NCBI RefSeq assembly: GCF_001563225.1
Contig: NZ_CP014206.1
Span: 1,364,001 to 1,428,000 of the forward strand
Reading direction: 5' to 3'
DNA from: Pseudodesulfovibrio indicus
GTDB taxonomy: Bacteria > Desulfobacterota > Desulfovibrionia > Desulfovibrionales > Desulfovibrionaceae
DNA: 64,000 nucleotides
The number at the start of each line of letters is the position of its first letter. The stretch's first letter is position 1. Positions 52,229-61,406 of the stretch are shown one piece after another. The notes below the pieces were generated by a model. It had not been told where the DNA came from. It made no database searches and worked only from the letters and a program-made list of their open reading frames with translations. The translations under genes and the position numbers were made by a program.

Positions 52229-52314
52229 AATCCACAACCCTACTTCCGAGGGGGTTGAGTGACGCAAGCGTCCTCCACAGCCCTTTCGAACAACACAGCC
52301 AGAAGGGGCATTAC

Positions 52315-54297
52315 ATGGAAAAAGAACAGCATTCCCATGAGCATGGACATCACCATGACCATAATGACTTCACCGACTATACCGCAGCGGTCAAAGCCTA
52401 CCGCGAAACCTTCGCCAGCAAGGCGGAGGTGATGGACCAGGCCCCTGACCCGGCGGTTCGGGAGATGGTCAAATACATGGATGAGCAGGGCGTCGAGAAC
52501 TGTTTCGACCGTTTCGACAAGCAGAAGCCGCATTGCACCTTCGGCCTTGCGGGCGTCTGCTGCCGCATCTGCTCGCTCGGACCGTGCAAGATAACCGAAC
52601 GTTCTCCCCGGGGCACGTGCGGGGCCAATGCGGACCTGATCGTGGCCCGCAATCTGGTGCGTGCGGCGGCTGGCGGCGTGGCGGCCCACGGTGCGCGGGC
52701 GCGCGAAGTCATGCTGACCTTGAAGAAGGCCGCCGCCGGGGAAGTCGACCTGCCCATCCTCGGCAAGGGGACGGTCAGGAATATGGCCTCGGCCTTCGGC
52801 CTTGCCACCAAGGACAAGAGCGTCGAGGAGCTGGCGAACGAGATCGCCGACATCCTGCTCGAAGACATGAGCCGCACTGTGCCGGGGCCGCACAAGACGT
52901 TGGATGCGGTCGCAACTCCCGAGCGTCGGCAGACTTGGGAGAAACTGGGCCTGCTGCCGGTCGGCTCCTATCATGAGGTCTTCGAGGCGCTGCACCAGAC
53001 CACGGTCGGCACTCAGGGCGACTGGCGCAAGGCCATGGATCAGTTCATGCGGCTGGGCATCGCATTCTCCATGAACAGCGTGGTCGGCGGCTCCATCGCC
53101 AGCGACTGTCTCTACGGCACACCGAAACGGACCACCGTCAAGGCGAACCTCGGCGCGTTGAAGACGGACACCGTCAACATCGCCATCCACGGGCACGCTC
53201 CAATGCTGGCCACCAAGGTCATTGAGGCGGCCCGCTCGGACAAGTTCGTGAAGATGGCGGAAGAGGCCGGGGCGGCGGGCATTCAGTTCTATGGTATCTG
53301 CTGTTCCGGGTTGTCCTCGCTCTACCGGCTCGGCGGCGTCATTCCCCTGTCCAACGCCAACGGGTCGGAGCTGGTGCTCGCCACGGGCGCCCTGGACCTG
53401 TGGCTGGCGGACATTCAGGAAGTGTTCCCCGGCATCATGGACGTGGCCGACTGCTACAAGACGGTGGTCGTCACCACCAACGAATCCAACCGGCTGCCCG
53501 GGGCCGAGCACATTGGCTACCGGCGGGACCTGGAGGATTTGGACAAGCTCCCCGAGCTGGCGGACAGGATCGTCGCCCGCGCCATCGAGAGCTTCGCCAA
53601 CCGCCGGGATGTTCAGCGGCACATCCCGGCCCACGAGATGGAGGCAGAGGTCGGCTTCAGCCTGGAGACCCTCGACGCCCACTACGGGTGCATGGAGCGC
53701 GTGGCGTCCGCCATCATCAACGGGCAGATCAAGGGCATCATCAACCTGGCTGGCTGTACCAACACCCGGGTCGTTTACGAAAAGGCCATCGTGGAAGTCG
53801 TCGACATCCTGCTGAAGAACAACGTCCTGGTCTTCACCAACGGCTGCGCCTCGTTCCCCATGGCCAAGCTGGGGTACTGCAGCAAGAAGGCCCTGAACAA
53901 GTGCGGCGAGAAGCTGCAGATGTTCCTCAGGGGTGAGCTGCCTCCGGTGTGGCATTTCGGTGAATGCATCGACAATGCCCACGCCGTGGCCACATTCAGG
54001 GAGATCGCCGGGTACGCCGGGCATCAGATGAAGGACATGCCCTTTGCCGAGGTCACGCCGGAATGGTCCAACGAGAAGGGCGTGGGCGCGGCCTTGGCCT
54101 TCCGCATGCTCGGCTTCGACTCCTATCACTGCGTGCACGCGCCGGTGCAGGGCTCGGAAAAGGTGCGCGACTTCCTCTATGGCGGCACCCGGGAGTTGCT
54201 CGGCTCCAGCATGAAGGTGGACACCGATCCCAAGAGGGTCGCCGCGATGATCCTCGCCGACTTCAACGAAGCGCGGTCGAACCTGTGCTGGCGCTAA
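52315..54297 (+). CDS. cooS: Carbon monoxide dehydrogenase catalytic subunit (CooS), copy 1
   Basis: 660 aa from the ATG at 52315 (AAGGGG upstream); the frame opens earlier at a TTG without a site. Ni-Fe CODH, CO + H2O to CO2 + 2 e- + 2 H+, a homodimer in the cytoplasm. B/D-cluster cysteines lie in CFDRFDKQKPHCTFG and CCRICSLGPCKI. C-cluster ligands are in HGHAP, GICCSG, LAGCTNTR, NGCASFPMAKLGYC and HFGECIDNAHA. The extreme N-terminus is His-rich (HSHEHGHHHDH), possibly nickel-binding. It stands alone: no cooC or cooF adjoins. Expression is predicted to be sigma-54 dependent. Confidence 0.96.
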   Translation: MEKEQHSHEHGHHHDHNDFTDYTAAVKAYRETFASKAEVMDQAPDPAVREMVKYMDEQGVENCFDRFDKQKPHCTFGLAGVCCRICSLGPCKITERSPRGTCGANADLIVARNLVRAAAGGVAAHGARAREVMLTLKKAAAGEVDLPILGKGTVRNMASAFGLATKDKSVEELANEIADILLEDMSRTVPGPHKTLDAVATPERRQTWEKLGLLPVGSYHEVFEALHQTTVGTQGDWRKAMDQFMRLGIAFSMNSVVGGSIASDCLYGTPKRTTVKANLGALKTDTVNIAIHGHAPMLATKVIEAARSDKFVKMAEEAGAAGIQFYGICCSGLSSLYRLGGVIPLSNANGSELVLATGALDLWLADIQEVFPGIMDVADCYKTVVVTTNESNRLPGAEHIGYRRDLEDLDKLPELADRIVARAIESFANRRDVQRHIPAHEMEAEVGFSLETLDAHYGCMERVASAIINGQIKGIINLAGCTNTRVVYEKAIVEVVDILLKNNVLVFTNGCASFPMAKLGYCSKKALNKCGEKLQMFLRGELPPVWHFGECIDNAHAVATFREIAGYAGHQMKDMPFAEVTPEWSNEKGVGAALAFRMLGFDSYHCVHAPVQGSEKVRDFLYGGTRELLGSSMKVDTDPKRVAAMILADFNEARSNLCWR

Positions 54298-54330
54298 CCC
54301 CGGTCGCATAGCCCGGCTCGCGACGTAAAA

Positions 54331-54370
54331 GGGGCGGCCCGCCGAACTGGCGGGCCGCCCCATGTTTTTT
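54331..54370 (+). terminator. Terminator of cooS1
   Basis: GGGGCGGCCCGCC and GGCGGGCCGCCCC form a perfect 13-bp stem with a 5-nt loop, then ATG and six T residues. Confidence 0.9.
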
Positions 54371-54388
54371 GCGTCGGTCATCGGCGCG

Positions 54389-54417
54389 AAAAAAGGCGGC
54401 CCCGTCGGGAGCCGCCT
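54389..54417 (-). terminator. Terminator of the DUF169 gene
   Basis: AGGCGGC pairs with GCCGCCT; on the minus strand the stem is followed by a run of six T residues (A run 54389-54394). It lies 25 nt past the DUF169 stop. Confidence 0.75.
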
Positions 54418-54441
54418 GTCTTCTCGTGGTCCGGATGCTGT

Positions 54442-55218
54442 CTACTGTTTCTTGAAGATGATCAGCGGACAGTTCTTGCAGATGTCCGCACCGGGGAACC
54501 CGTCGCCGGGCCGGGTGATGGAGCTGCTCGCCTTCTCGATGCGGTCCATGAGCCGCTGGAATGTGGCCGTGAACTTGCTGCCGGGGATGATCACGTTGAT
54601 CTCGCCGCGTTCGGTCTTGCCGGCGTTGTAGCTGCCGGAGCAGGCGGGAAGCATGTTGAACTCCTGCTCCATGAAGGAGAACACGTTGCCGCCGCAGGCG
54701 GAGGAGTTCATGGTGATGTTCGGGCGGAGCGGATGGGTGTCGGTCGCGGCCATGTAGTCCACGGCCAGGTGATACGCCTGCATGTTGTCGCAGTAGAAGT
54801 GCACCGTGTCCGGCTCGTACAGGCCGTCGATGGAGCCGAGCGGAGCCACGGCAATGCCGAGCGGCTTTGTCTCGAGCATGGGTTTGCTGACGACAAAGCG
54901 CTTCGCCTGTTCAAGGTCCTGAACATACTTGGCGTGGCCCTTGATCTCGGCGTCGTCCAAGTCCTTCCAACCGAAGCAGAATCGGGCATTGCCGCAGCCG
55001 AGGCCGTCCACTTCGGCGTAGACGATCTGGCCCTGCATGCGGGCGGCGATCTCCCACTGGCAGAAGGTCATGGGCTTGAGCGGCGCGTGGATTTCCGGGG
55101 CGTTTTGCCGGAATGCCTCCAGCTCGTTCTCGTCGAAGAAGAATTTGACCGCGACCGGATAGTGGTACAGGCGCAGCTCCTTCATCAATACGGATTGCAT
55201 CTCGTTATAGGTCATCAT
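54442..55218 (-). CDS. DUF169-family protein
   Basis: 258 aa. Typical features of this family of anaerobes are seen: PVAVKFF near the start, MTFCQWEIAARMQGQ, the Cys-bearing GLGCGNARFCFG (about 76-87), SACGGNVFSF and a C-terminal CKNCP. The cysteines could bind a metal or cluster. The function of DUF169 is unknown. It is encoded between and opposite to the two cooS genes, which hints at a link with CO metabolism, though that is context only. AGGAG precedes the ATG at 55218. An inverted repeat with a 55-nt spacer lies just upstream. Confidence 0.85.
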   Translation of the reverse strand: MMTYNEMQSVLMKELRLYHYPVAVKFFFDENELEAFRQNAPEIHAPLKPMTFCQWEIAARMQGQIVYAEVDGLGCGNARFCFGWKDLDDAEIKGHAKYVQDLEQAKRFVVSKPMLETKPLGIAVAPLGSIDGLYEPDTVHFYCDNMQAYHLAVDYMAATDTHPLRPNITMNSSACGGNVFSFMEQEFNMLPACSGSYNAGKTERGEINVIIPGSKFTATFQRLMDRIEKASSSITRPGDGFPGADICKNCPLIIFKKQ

Positions 55219-55237
55219 TTCGTCTCCTGAGTTTGTT

Positions 55238-55320
55238 GTTCACTCCCGCAGTACAGAATCGGAGAGTTTTAGGCTGGTTGATGGCGTTTATTATGTCTCT
55301 GCCGACCTGCGGGAGTGAAC
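55238..55320. promoter_or_regulatory. Perfect 14-bp inverted repeat upstream of the DUF169 gene
   Basis: GTTCACTCCCGCAG (55238-55251) is the exact inverse of CTGCGGGAGTGAAC (55307-55320). The pair could fold as a leader hairpin in the DUF169 mRNA or be a two-site operator. The rest of the 600-bp gap, apart from the cooS2 control sites, shows no gene. Confidence 0.5.
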
Positions 55321-55593
55321 TTTTGGAATGGATACTCGCAATGAGTCCTTGTTACTGAGCAAGGAGCATGCCCGGTTTCGCAGCTTGTCGCCAAGGCCGG
55401 GCGTGTTTTGGGTAAGGTCACAGATCGTCGGAAATAAAGTTCCCGTGACGGCGGGTGGTTATCCGCTCCGGGGCCGTCCGTGCGGGCTGCTATTTCCTCC
55501 CTCTCTAGTTCGAAACTTTCCGACGGCGACCGCGAGTCCTCCCCTTCCACGTCTTCCGGGCAGCGTTCATCAACGAGAACTCGGTGATGAAGG

Positions 55594-55626
55594 AACGAAA
55601 TATCGTTATGCAACGGAATTTCGTCG
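55594..55626 (+). promoter_or_regulatory. Paired palindromic upstream activator sites for cooS2
   Basis: AACGAAATATCGTT (55594-55607) and CAACGGAATTTCGTCG (55611-55626) repeat the motif found before cooS1, with centres 18 bp apart, about 75-95 bp upstream of the sigma-54 promoter. Confidence 0.7.
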
Positions 55627-55690
55627 CTCAGCCTTTTGTGAATATCAGCAAATACATCGTTATATCAGCTGATTAACCAATGCGAGGTGT

Positions 55691-55706
55691 TGGCACGAGG
55701 ATTGCC
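55691..55706 (+). promoter_or_regulatory. Sigma-54 promoter of cooS2
   Basis: TGGCACGAGGATTGCC fits TGGCAC-N5-TTGC and lies 130 bp before the cooS2 start codon. Confidence 0.8.
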
Positions 55707-55835
55707 CTTGACGGAAAGGGTTTGCGGTCTGGCGGTGCTGTCCGGGAAGGACGTTTGGCCGGGGCGGGGTTGCCGCTCGGTCTTGCGATACGCGCCGCCG
55801 CTTGCTGAATAATCTTCAAGCCAAGGAGTTTTGCT

Positions 55836-57827
55836 ATGTGCGGCGACAACCATTCGCATGAGCATGGTCACGGCCATCACCACCACGACAACGATTTTAC
55901 CGACTACAAGGATGCGGTCAAAGCCTACCGCGAATCCTTCGCCAGCAAAGAGGATGTGATGAACCACGCCCCGGACCCGGCGGTCCGGGAGATGCTCAAG
56001 TACATGGACGAGCAGGGCGTGGAAAACTGCTTCGATCGGTTCGACAAGCAGAAACCGCACTGTACCTTCGGCCTTGCCGGGGTCTGCTGCCGGATCTGCT
56101 CCCTCGGGCCGTGCAAGATCACGGAGCGTTCGCCCAGGGGAACCTGCGGGGCCAACGCCGACTTGATCGTGGCCCGCAACATGGTCCGTTCGGCGGCCGG
56201 CGGCGTTGCCGGACACGGCGCCCGCGCCCGCGAGGTCATGCTGACCATGAAGAAGGCCGCCGAGGGCAATGTTGATCTGCCCATCGTCGGCAAGGACAAG
56301 GTCATGGGCGTGGCCAAGGCCTACGGGCTGGAGACCGAGGGCAAGACCGTCGAGACCTTGGCCGGCGAGATCGCCGACATCCTGCTCGAAGACATGAGCC
56401 GCACCGTGCCCGGGACGCACAAGACCCTCAAGGCAATCGCCCCGGCAGAGCGCCAGAAGGTATGGGAAGAGCTCGGCCTGACCCCGATCAGCTCTTATCA
56501 CGAGGTGTTCGAGGCGCTGCATCAGACCACGGTCGGCACCCAGGGCGACTGGCGCAAGGCCATGGACCACTTCCTCCGGTTGGGACTGACCTTCTCCCTC
56601 AACAGCGTGGTGGGCGGCTCCATTGCCCAGGATTGCCTGTTCGGCGTTCCCAGCCGCAGCACCATCAAGGCCAATCTCGGCGCGCTGAAAACGGATACCG
56701 TCAATATTGCCATCCATGGCCACGCCCCGATGATGGCCATGAAGGTCATCGAGACCGCCCGGACCGACAAGTTCGTCAAGATGGCCGAGGAGGCCGGGGC
56801 CAAGGGCATCCAGTTCTACGGCATCTGCTGCTCCGGCTTGTCCTCCATGTACCGGCTGGGCGGGGTCATCCCCCTGTCCAACGCCAACGGCTCCGAGCTG
56901 GTGGTCGCCACCGGCGCGCTCGACCTGTGGCTGGCGGACATCCAGGAGGTCTTCCCCGGCATCATGGACGTGGCCAACTGCTACAAGACCGTGGTCGTGA
57001 CCACCAACGAGTCCAACCGGCTGCCCGGCGCCGAGCACATCGGCTACAAGCGCGACCTGGAAGACATCGACAAGCTGCCCGAGCTGGCCGAGAAGATCGT
57101 CACCCGCGCCATCGAGAGCTTCACCAACCGGCGCGACGTGAAACGGCACATCCCGCCCTACGAGATGGAGGCCCAGGTCGGCTTCGGCCTCGAGGTGCTG
57201 AGCGAACACTTCGGCGGCAGCGTGGAGCCCATTGCCGAGGCCCTGAAGGAAGGCAAGATACGGGGCATCATCAACCTGGCCGGTTGCACGAACACCCGCA
57301 TCGTCTTTGAAAAGGCCATCGTGGACATCGTGGACATCCTGCTGAAGAACAACATCCTGGTCTTCACCAACGGCTGCGCTTCCTTCCCCATGGCCAAGCT
57401 CGGCTATTGCAGGCCCGAAGCCCGCGAAAAGTGCGGCGACAGCCTCAAGGCGTTTCTCGGCGACAACCTGCCGCCGGTTCTGCACTTCGGTGAATGCATC
57501 GACAACGCCCATGCCGTGGGCACCTTCGCGACCATCGCCGGTTTCGCCGGGCATCCCATCAAGGACCTGCCGTTCGCGGAAGTCACGCCGGAATGGTCCA
57601 ACGAGAAGGGCGTGGGCGCTGCCCTGGCCTTCCGCATGCTCGGTTTCGACTCCTACCACTGCGTGCACGCGCCGGTGCAGGGTTCGAAAAAGGTCCGCGA
57701 CTTCCTCTACGGCGGAACCAAAGAGCTTATCGGCTCCTGCATGAACGTCGATCCCGACCCGCAGAAGGTCGCCGAGATGATCATCAACGACTTCGAGGCC
57801 GCCCGCAAGAAACTGGGCTGGGCGTAG
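55836..57827 (+). CDS. cooS: Carbon monoxide dehydrogenase catalytic subunit (CooS), copy 2
   Basis: 663 aa, ATG at 55836 with AAGGAG upstream. It is a close paralogue of copy 1, identical over long stretches, with every cluster motif kept: CFDRFDKQKPHC, CCRICSLGPC, HGHAP, GICCSG, LAGCTNTR, NGCASFPMAKLGYC and HFGECIDNAHA. The N-terminus is again His-rich (HSHEHGHGHHHH). The two copies differ mainly in residues 140-215 and 470-505 and near the C-terminus. Both have sigma-54 promoters with the same upstream palindromes. Sub-functionalisation, for example to CO oxidation versus CO2 reduction or to different nickel supply, is possible but not shown. Confidence 0.96.
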   Translation: MCGDNHSHEHGHGHHHHDNDFTDYKDAVKAYRESFASKEDVMNHAPDPAVREMLKYMDEQGVENCFDRFDKQKPHCTFGLAGVCCRICSLGPCKITERSPRGTCGANADLIVARNMVRSAAGGVAGHGARAREVMLTMKKAAEGNVDLPIVGKDKVMGVAKAYGLETEGKTVETLAGEIADILLEDMSRTVPGTHKTLKAIAPAERQKVWEELGLTPISSYHEVFEALHQTTVGTQGDWRKAMDHFLRLGLTFSLNSVVGGSIAQDCLFGVPSRSTIKANLGALKTDTVNIAIHGHAPMMAMKVIETARTDKFVKMAEEAGAKGIQFYGICCSGLSSMYRLGGVIPLSNANGSELVVATGALDLWLADIQEVFPGIMDVANCYKTVVVTTNESNRLPGAEHIGYKRDLEDIDKLPELAEKIVTRAIESFTNRRDVKRHIPPYEMEAQVGFGLEVLSEHFGGSVEPIAEALKEGKIRGIINLAGCTNTRIVFEKAIVDIVDILLKNNILVFTNGCASFPMAKLGYCRPEAREKCGDSLKAFLGDNLPPVLHFGECIDNAHAVGTFATIAGFAGHPIKDLPFAEVTPEWSNEKGVGAALAFRMLGFDSYHCVHAPVQGSKKVRDFLYGGTKELIGSCMNVDPDPQKVAEMIINDFEAARKKLGWA

Positions 57828-58025
57828 CCTCACCGGAGGAGGGAGGATGTCCGCGTCCGAGGCGGCCCCCCGGCGCGGACCTTCTTCCTCCTATGAACGG
57901 TTTTCAACCAACAGCCTGCATACCCGCTCCCGGCAGCCGTCCGGTGGGACGCCGTCCGGGAGCGGGCCGTGCAAACCTCCGGTTCCGCCGTCCGAAACGG
58001 GCCGATGGGGAAAAGGGACGTATCG

Positions 58026-58790
58026 ATGTTGTTCAAATCCGGTTCGGTGCAATTCAGACTGGCCTCCCTGTGCCGTGAGGAGTTCGCGCCCGAGGTCTAC
58101 CGTCCGGGGGTCATCTCCCTTTCCCGTTTGTTGTGGGGGTCGCTGGGCGGCGGCCTGCTGCTGGCGGTCATCGCCCTCGCATCCCGGCTGACCGGTATTG
58201 CCGTCCTGTTTCCGCCCCTGGCCGCCACCTGCTTCATCAACTCGACCTGCGTCTTTTTACGCGTGGCCCGGCCCAAGCCGGTCATCGTCGGGCATTTCGT
58301 CGCCTCCATAGGCGGGTTGGCGGGGTGCTGGGTCGGTTCCCTCCTGGGCGCGCAGATAGGGTATGCGGTTGCCCTCAAACTCGGTTTTGCGGTGATGTTC
58401 GCCGCCGTCCTGATGCAGATCTTCGACGCCGACCACCCGCCGGCAGCCGCCACGGCGGCCATTCCGGCCATCCTTCCGCTGCCCATGCCCGCCTACCTGT
58501 TGCCCGTGCACATGGCCTGGGGAGCCACCCTGGCCGTGCTGTTCGCCATGGTCTGGAACCGACTGTGGTTCGAGTTCCCGGCAGCCGACATCGACCACCG
58601 TGAAAGGGCCTGCGGACTGTATATGCAATTGCCGCAAATTGCCGGTCTGGCCGTGTGCGCGGCCGGGTTCGCTCTCTTGTGCCTGCAGCGTCTTCTCCCC
58701 GCAGCGCATACGGCGGGAACGGCGGTCATGCTCCTCGGGGTTGCGCTGCTCGGCACGCATCATTTTTTCGGAATACGGCGCGCTACATAA
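58026..58790 (+). CDS. HPP-family integral membrane protein
   Basis: 254 aa from the ATG at 58026, chosen because AGGGA lies 8 nt upstream; the frame is open 57 nt further. The HPP signature FDADHPPAAATA (about residues 136-147) is preceded by PPLAATCF, with four to six membrane helices. Members of this family have been linked to nitrite transport in cyanobacteria and chloroplasts; here the substrate is unknown. It lies 200 bp after cooS2 and before the sigma-54 activator on the same strand, so it could belong to the same response. The C-terminal helices (about 195-245) form an extra hydrophobic pair. Confidence 0.8.
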   Translation: MLFKSGSVQFRLASLCREEFAPEVYRPGVISLSRLLWGSLGGGLLLAVIALASRLTGIAVLFPPLAATCFINSTCVFLRVARPKPVIVGHFVASIGGLAGCWVGSLLGAQIGYAVALKLGFAVMFAAVLMQIFDADHPPAAATAAIPAILPLPMPAYLLPVHMAWGATLAVLFAMVWNRLWFEFPAADIDHRERACGLYMQLPQIAGLAVCAAGFALLCLQRLLPAAHTAGTAVMLLGVALLGTHHFFGIRRAT

Positions 58791-58954
58791 TTCATGGACA
58801 CCCGGCCTGAAGAAAGGGAGGGCGCGTCGAGCCTGACTCACTGTCGCCTCATCACCTCGCTTGGCTCCCTCATGGCGCGCCCCCTTTCTTCACCAAAGTC
58901 CTCGCGGGAACCATTTGTGTTGTGATGGGTGGTCGTTTCGTTTAATCATACGCC

Positions 58955-60580
58955 ATGACCGCCGATCAGATCTTTCATTTCAGAAATATGGAAATCCAGT
59001 CATTGCTTTTGGCGATGGGAGAGCAGCGTTCGACCGAGTCGCTCTTCAGCCTTGTCGTCGATCGCCTATCCGCATTTGAGGAAGTCTCGCTTGTTCGGAT
59101 ATGGCTCATCAAGGAGGGCGATATCTGCTCTTCCTGTCTCATGGCCGACGAGTGCCCCAGCAGGGAGCTTTGTCTGCATCTGGTCGCCAGCGCGGGACAT
59201 TCGTCCTGCAATGAGGCGCTCGAATGGAGTCGTTTGGACGGCAAGTTCAAACGGTTCCCCATGGGCGTGAGAAAAGTCGGGCATATTGCAGCCACGGGAC
59301 AACCTGTGGTCGTCGAGTCAATTCCCGAAGACTCCAAATGGATAGCCCACCCGGAATGGGCCAAGGAAGAAGGGATCAACGGCTTCGCTGGGCAACCCAT
59401 GCGGTTTCACGGCGAGATTCTCGGCGTGCTGGCCGTCTTCACGACGACGAGGATCAACAAACCGGCCTTGGACATTTTGCACATCCTCGCCAACCACGCG
59501 GCCACCGCCCTTGTGAACGCCCGGGCTTTCGAACAAATTGAAGACCTGAAGAGACAGCTTGAGGCGGAAAACAGTCTCCTGCGCGAAGAACTGAGCGAGA
59601 CCAGTTTCTATGGGGGATTCATCGGTCGCAGCCTTGCCCTGCAGCGGATCGTCCAGCAGATCGACCTGGTCGCTCCCACCGACGCCAACGTGCTCATCCA
59701 GGGCGAATCGGGCACCGGCAAGGAACTGGTCGCCCGGGAGCTGCATCAGCGCAGCAAGCGGAACAACAAGCCGCTGATCAAGGTCAATTGCGCCTCGGTT
59801 CCCAAGGAACTCTTCGCCAGCGAATTCTTCGGGCACGTCAAGGGGGCGTTCACCGGGGCGCACGTCAACCGGGAAGGCAAGTTCGGCGCCGCCAATCAGG
59901 GGACCCTTTTTCTGGACGAAGTGGGCGAAATCCCGCTTGAGCTCCAGGCCCAACTCCTCCGCGTTCTTCAGGAAGGGGAATACGAACGGATTGGAGAGGA
60001 AAAGGTCCGTAAGGTGGACGTACGCGTCATCGCGGCCACCAACCGGGACCTGCAAAAGGAAGTCGAGGCCGGACGATTCCGCGAGGACCTCTATTTCCGG
60101 CTCAACGTCTTCCCCATCACGGTCCCGCCCCTGCGCGCCCGGAGAGAGGACATCGCCCCGCTGGCCGAGTATTTTCTCAAGCGTTCCCTGAAGGCCATGA
60201 ATCGCCCGGCTCTCAGATTCAACCCGGAACAGCTCGCCCAACTTGTCGAGTACAATTGGCAGGGGAATGTCCGCGAACTGCAAAATATTGTCGAACGGTT
60301 CGCCATTTCGTCCATTGCAGGGGCAGCCCGGGTCGAGTTGTTCAGTGGAATCGGGGAAGAGTCCAGGTCCTGTTCCAAACCGAGGGTTTCCGATGCGGGC
60401 GATGCGGTGCTGACCGAGGAGGAAATGATCCGGTTGCAGGAGAACAACATCGCCAAGGCGTTGGCGCGGTGCAAAGGGAAGATCTACGGCCCCGACGGCG
60501 CCGCCGCCCTGCTGGGGCTGAAGCCGACCACCTTGTCGACGCGGATACGAAAGATGAATATCCAGCGGGTCGCCAAGTAG
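58955..60580 (+). CDS. Sigma-54-dependent activator with N-terminal GAF sensor carrying a cysteine cluster
   Basis: 541 aa. The GAF domain (about 20-190) holds C-x2-C-x5-C-x4-C (CSSCLMADECPSRELC, near 59-74), a likely iron-sulfur or redox site. The central AAA+ domain has GESGTGKE (Walker A), GAFTGAH (the sigma-54 contact loop), LFLDEVGEIP (Walker B) and the R-finger region. The C-terminal Fis-type helix-turn-helix ends LGLKPTTLSTRIRKMNIQR. It is an FhlA/NorR/AnfA-like enhancer-binding protein. Placed right after the cooS region, it is the best candidate to act at the palindromes before cooS1 and cooS2. No strong ribosome site precedes the ATG at 58955. Confidence 0.92.
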   Translation: MTADQIFHFRNMEIQSLLLAMGEQRSTESLFSLVVDRLSAFEEVSLVRIWLIKEGDICSSCLMADECPSRELCLHLVASAGHSSCNEALEWSRLDGKFKRFPMGVRKVGHIAATGQPVVVESIPEDSKWIAHPEWAKEEGINGFAGQPMRFHGEILGVLAVFTTTRINKPALDILHILANHAATALVNARAFEQIEDLKRQLEAENSLLREELSETSFYGGFIGRSLALQRIVQQIDLVAPTDANVLIQGESGTGKELVARELHQRSKRNNKPLIKVNCASVPKELFASEFFGHVKGAFTGAHVNREGKFGAANQGTLFLDEVGEIPLELQAQLLRVLQEGEYERIGEEKVRKVDVRVIAATNRDLQKEVEAGRFREDLYFRLNVFPITVPPLRARREDIAPLAEYFLKRSLKAMNRPALRFNPEQLAQLVEYNWQGNVRELQNIVERFAISSIAGAARVELFSGIGEESRSCSKPRVSDAGDAVLTEEEMIRLQENNIAKALARCKGKIYGPDGAAALLGLKPTTLSTRIRKMNIQRVAK

Positions 60581-61170
60581 CCGCCGGGGAGATGCGGACT
60601 GTCAGGCAACGGAGCTGTTGTTTACATCGTAAAGGCCGGGCAGCCTGGCTGGCGTCTTCTCTCGGGAAGATTGCAGCGAGACCTGAGGCCCGACACTCCC
60701 AGGATGGAGTCGAACCAGGCGGCAGGCTTCGTTTTGGATATTGAATTGGCTGGGTTATACCTGGCTCGACGCTTTCTCTAAGCCCCTATCCCATGTGCAA
60801 TGCGGTTTCGGAAACCGGACTCGACGATCTTGAATCTGCTGCCAGGTTTCTTGGCTGCGCCCCGAGGAGTGCGGTTCCAGAGAGGGGGACAAGACTCGCG
60901 TTGCCTCATTTGCTCAATGCGGCAATCGGGGTTTCGACCAACTTGCATCGGTTTTAGCCTTCCTTGGCGGGTGCGCGGGCAAGACCGGGCCCATCCACCA
61001 TTTTGTCCGGCCCTGTCCAGGACCCGCGTTCGCCCCTTGAAATCCGGGGGCGCATGCCGCTGTCGGCCAGGGACCTCGTCCCTGTTGAAGTTCACGGGCG
61101 GCAGGCTGTACCTCTTCATCAGGGAGTATCCAGTATCCCACTCCCGCCGCTGCCTGGACCGTCGCCCCAC
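60581..61170. other. Gene-free stretch of about 590 bp
   Basis: Only short open frames without ribosome sites or recognisable content. With the regulator fragment that follows it looks like decayed DNA. No tRNA or hairpin terminator was recognised. Confidence 0.5.
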
Positions 61171-61300
61171 CTAGCCCCGCGCCTTGAGGTCTCGGTAGAT
61201 GGTCCGGATGCGCAAGCCGATGCGGGCGGTCATGTCCGCGGCCGTGGCGCAGTGCCTGACTGGATAAAGAGGATCAGGCCCTCGACGCCGATCTCCCGGA
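61171..61300 (-). pseudogene. Fragment of a DeoR/WYL-type helix-turn-helix regulator
   Basis: The minus strand encodes ATAADMTARIGLRIRTIYRDL, here shortened: the core T-A-A-D-M-x-x-R-I and R-T-I-Y-R-D-L-K are the HTH_11 pattern. It is followed at once by a stop (61171-61173). Upstream, GLILFIQSG continues in another frame. No full gene exists, so this is a relic. Confidence 0.5.
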
Positions 61301-61406
61301 TTTTGACATTTGCCTTCGGGAGGGTCTATATGCCGTCGTCAAAGTCAACCAATCCGCATGAAGCGGGCGGGACCGATTCGGCCCGCCCCGAACAAAGGAA
61401 AATCAT

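Noticed and set aside
60660-60740. tRNA-like GGAGTCGAACC stretch at about 60710
   Set aside because: Only a T-arm-like string; no acceptor or anticodon arm could be folded around it.
60778-61174. Opposed open frames of about 125-130 aa between the activator and the acetyltransferase
   Set aside because: Neither has a ribosome site or a recognisable motif; the area looks decayed.
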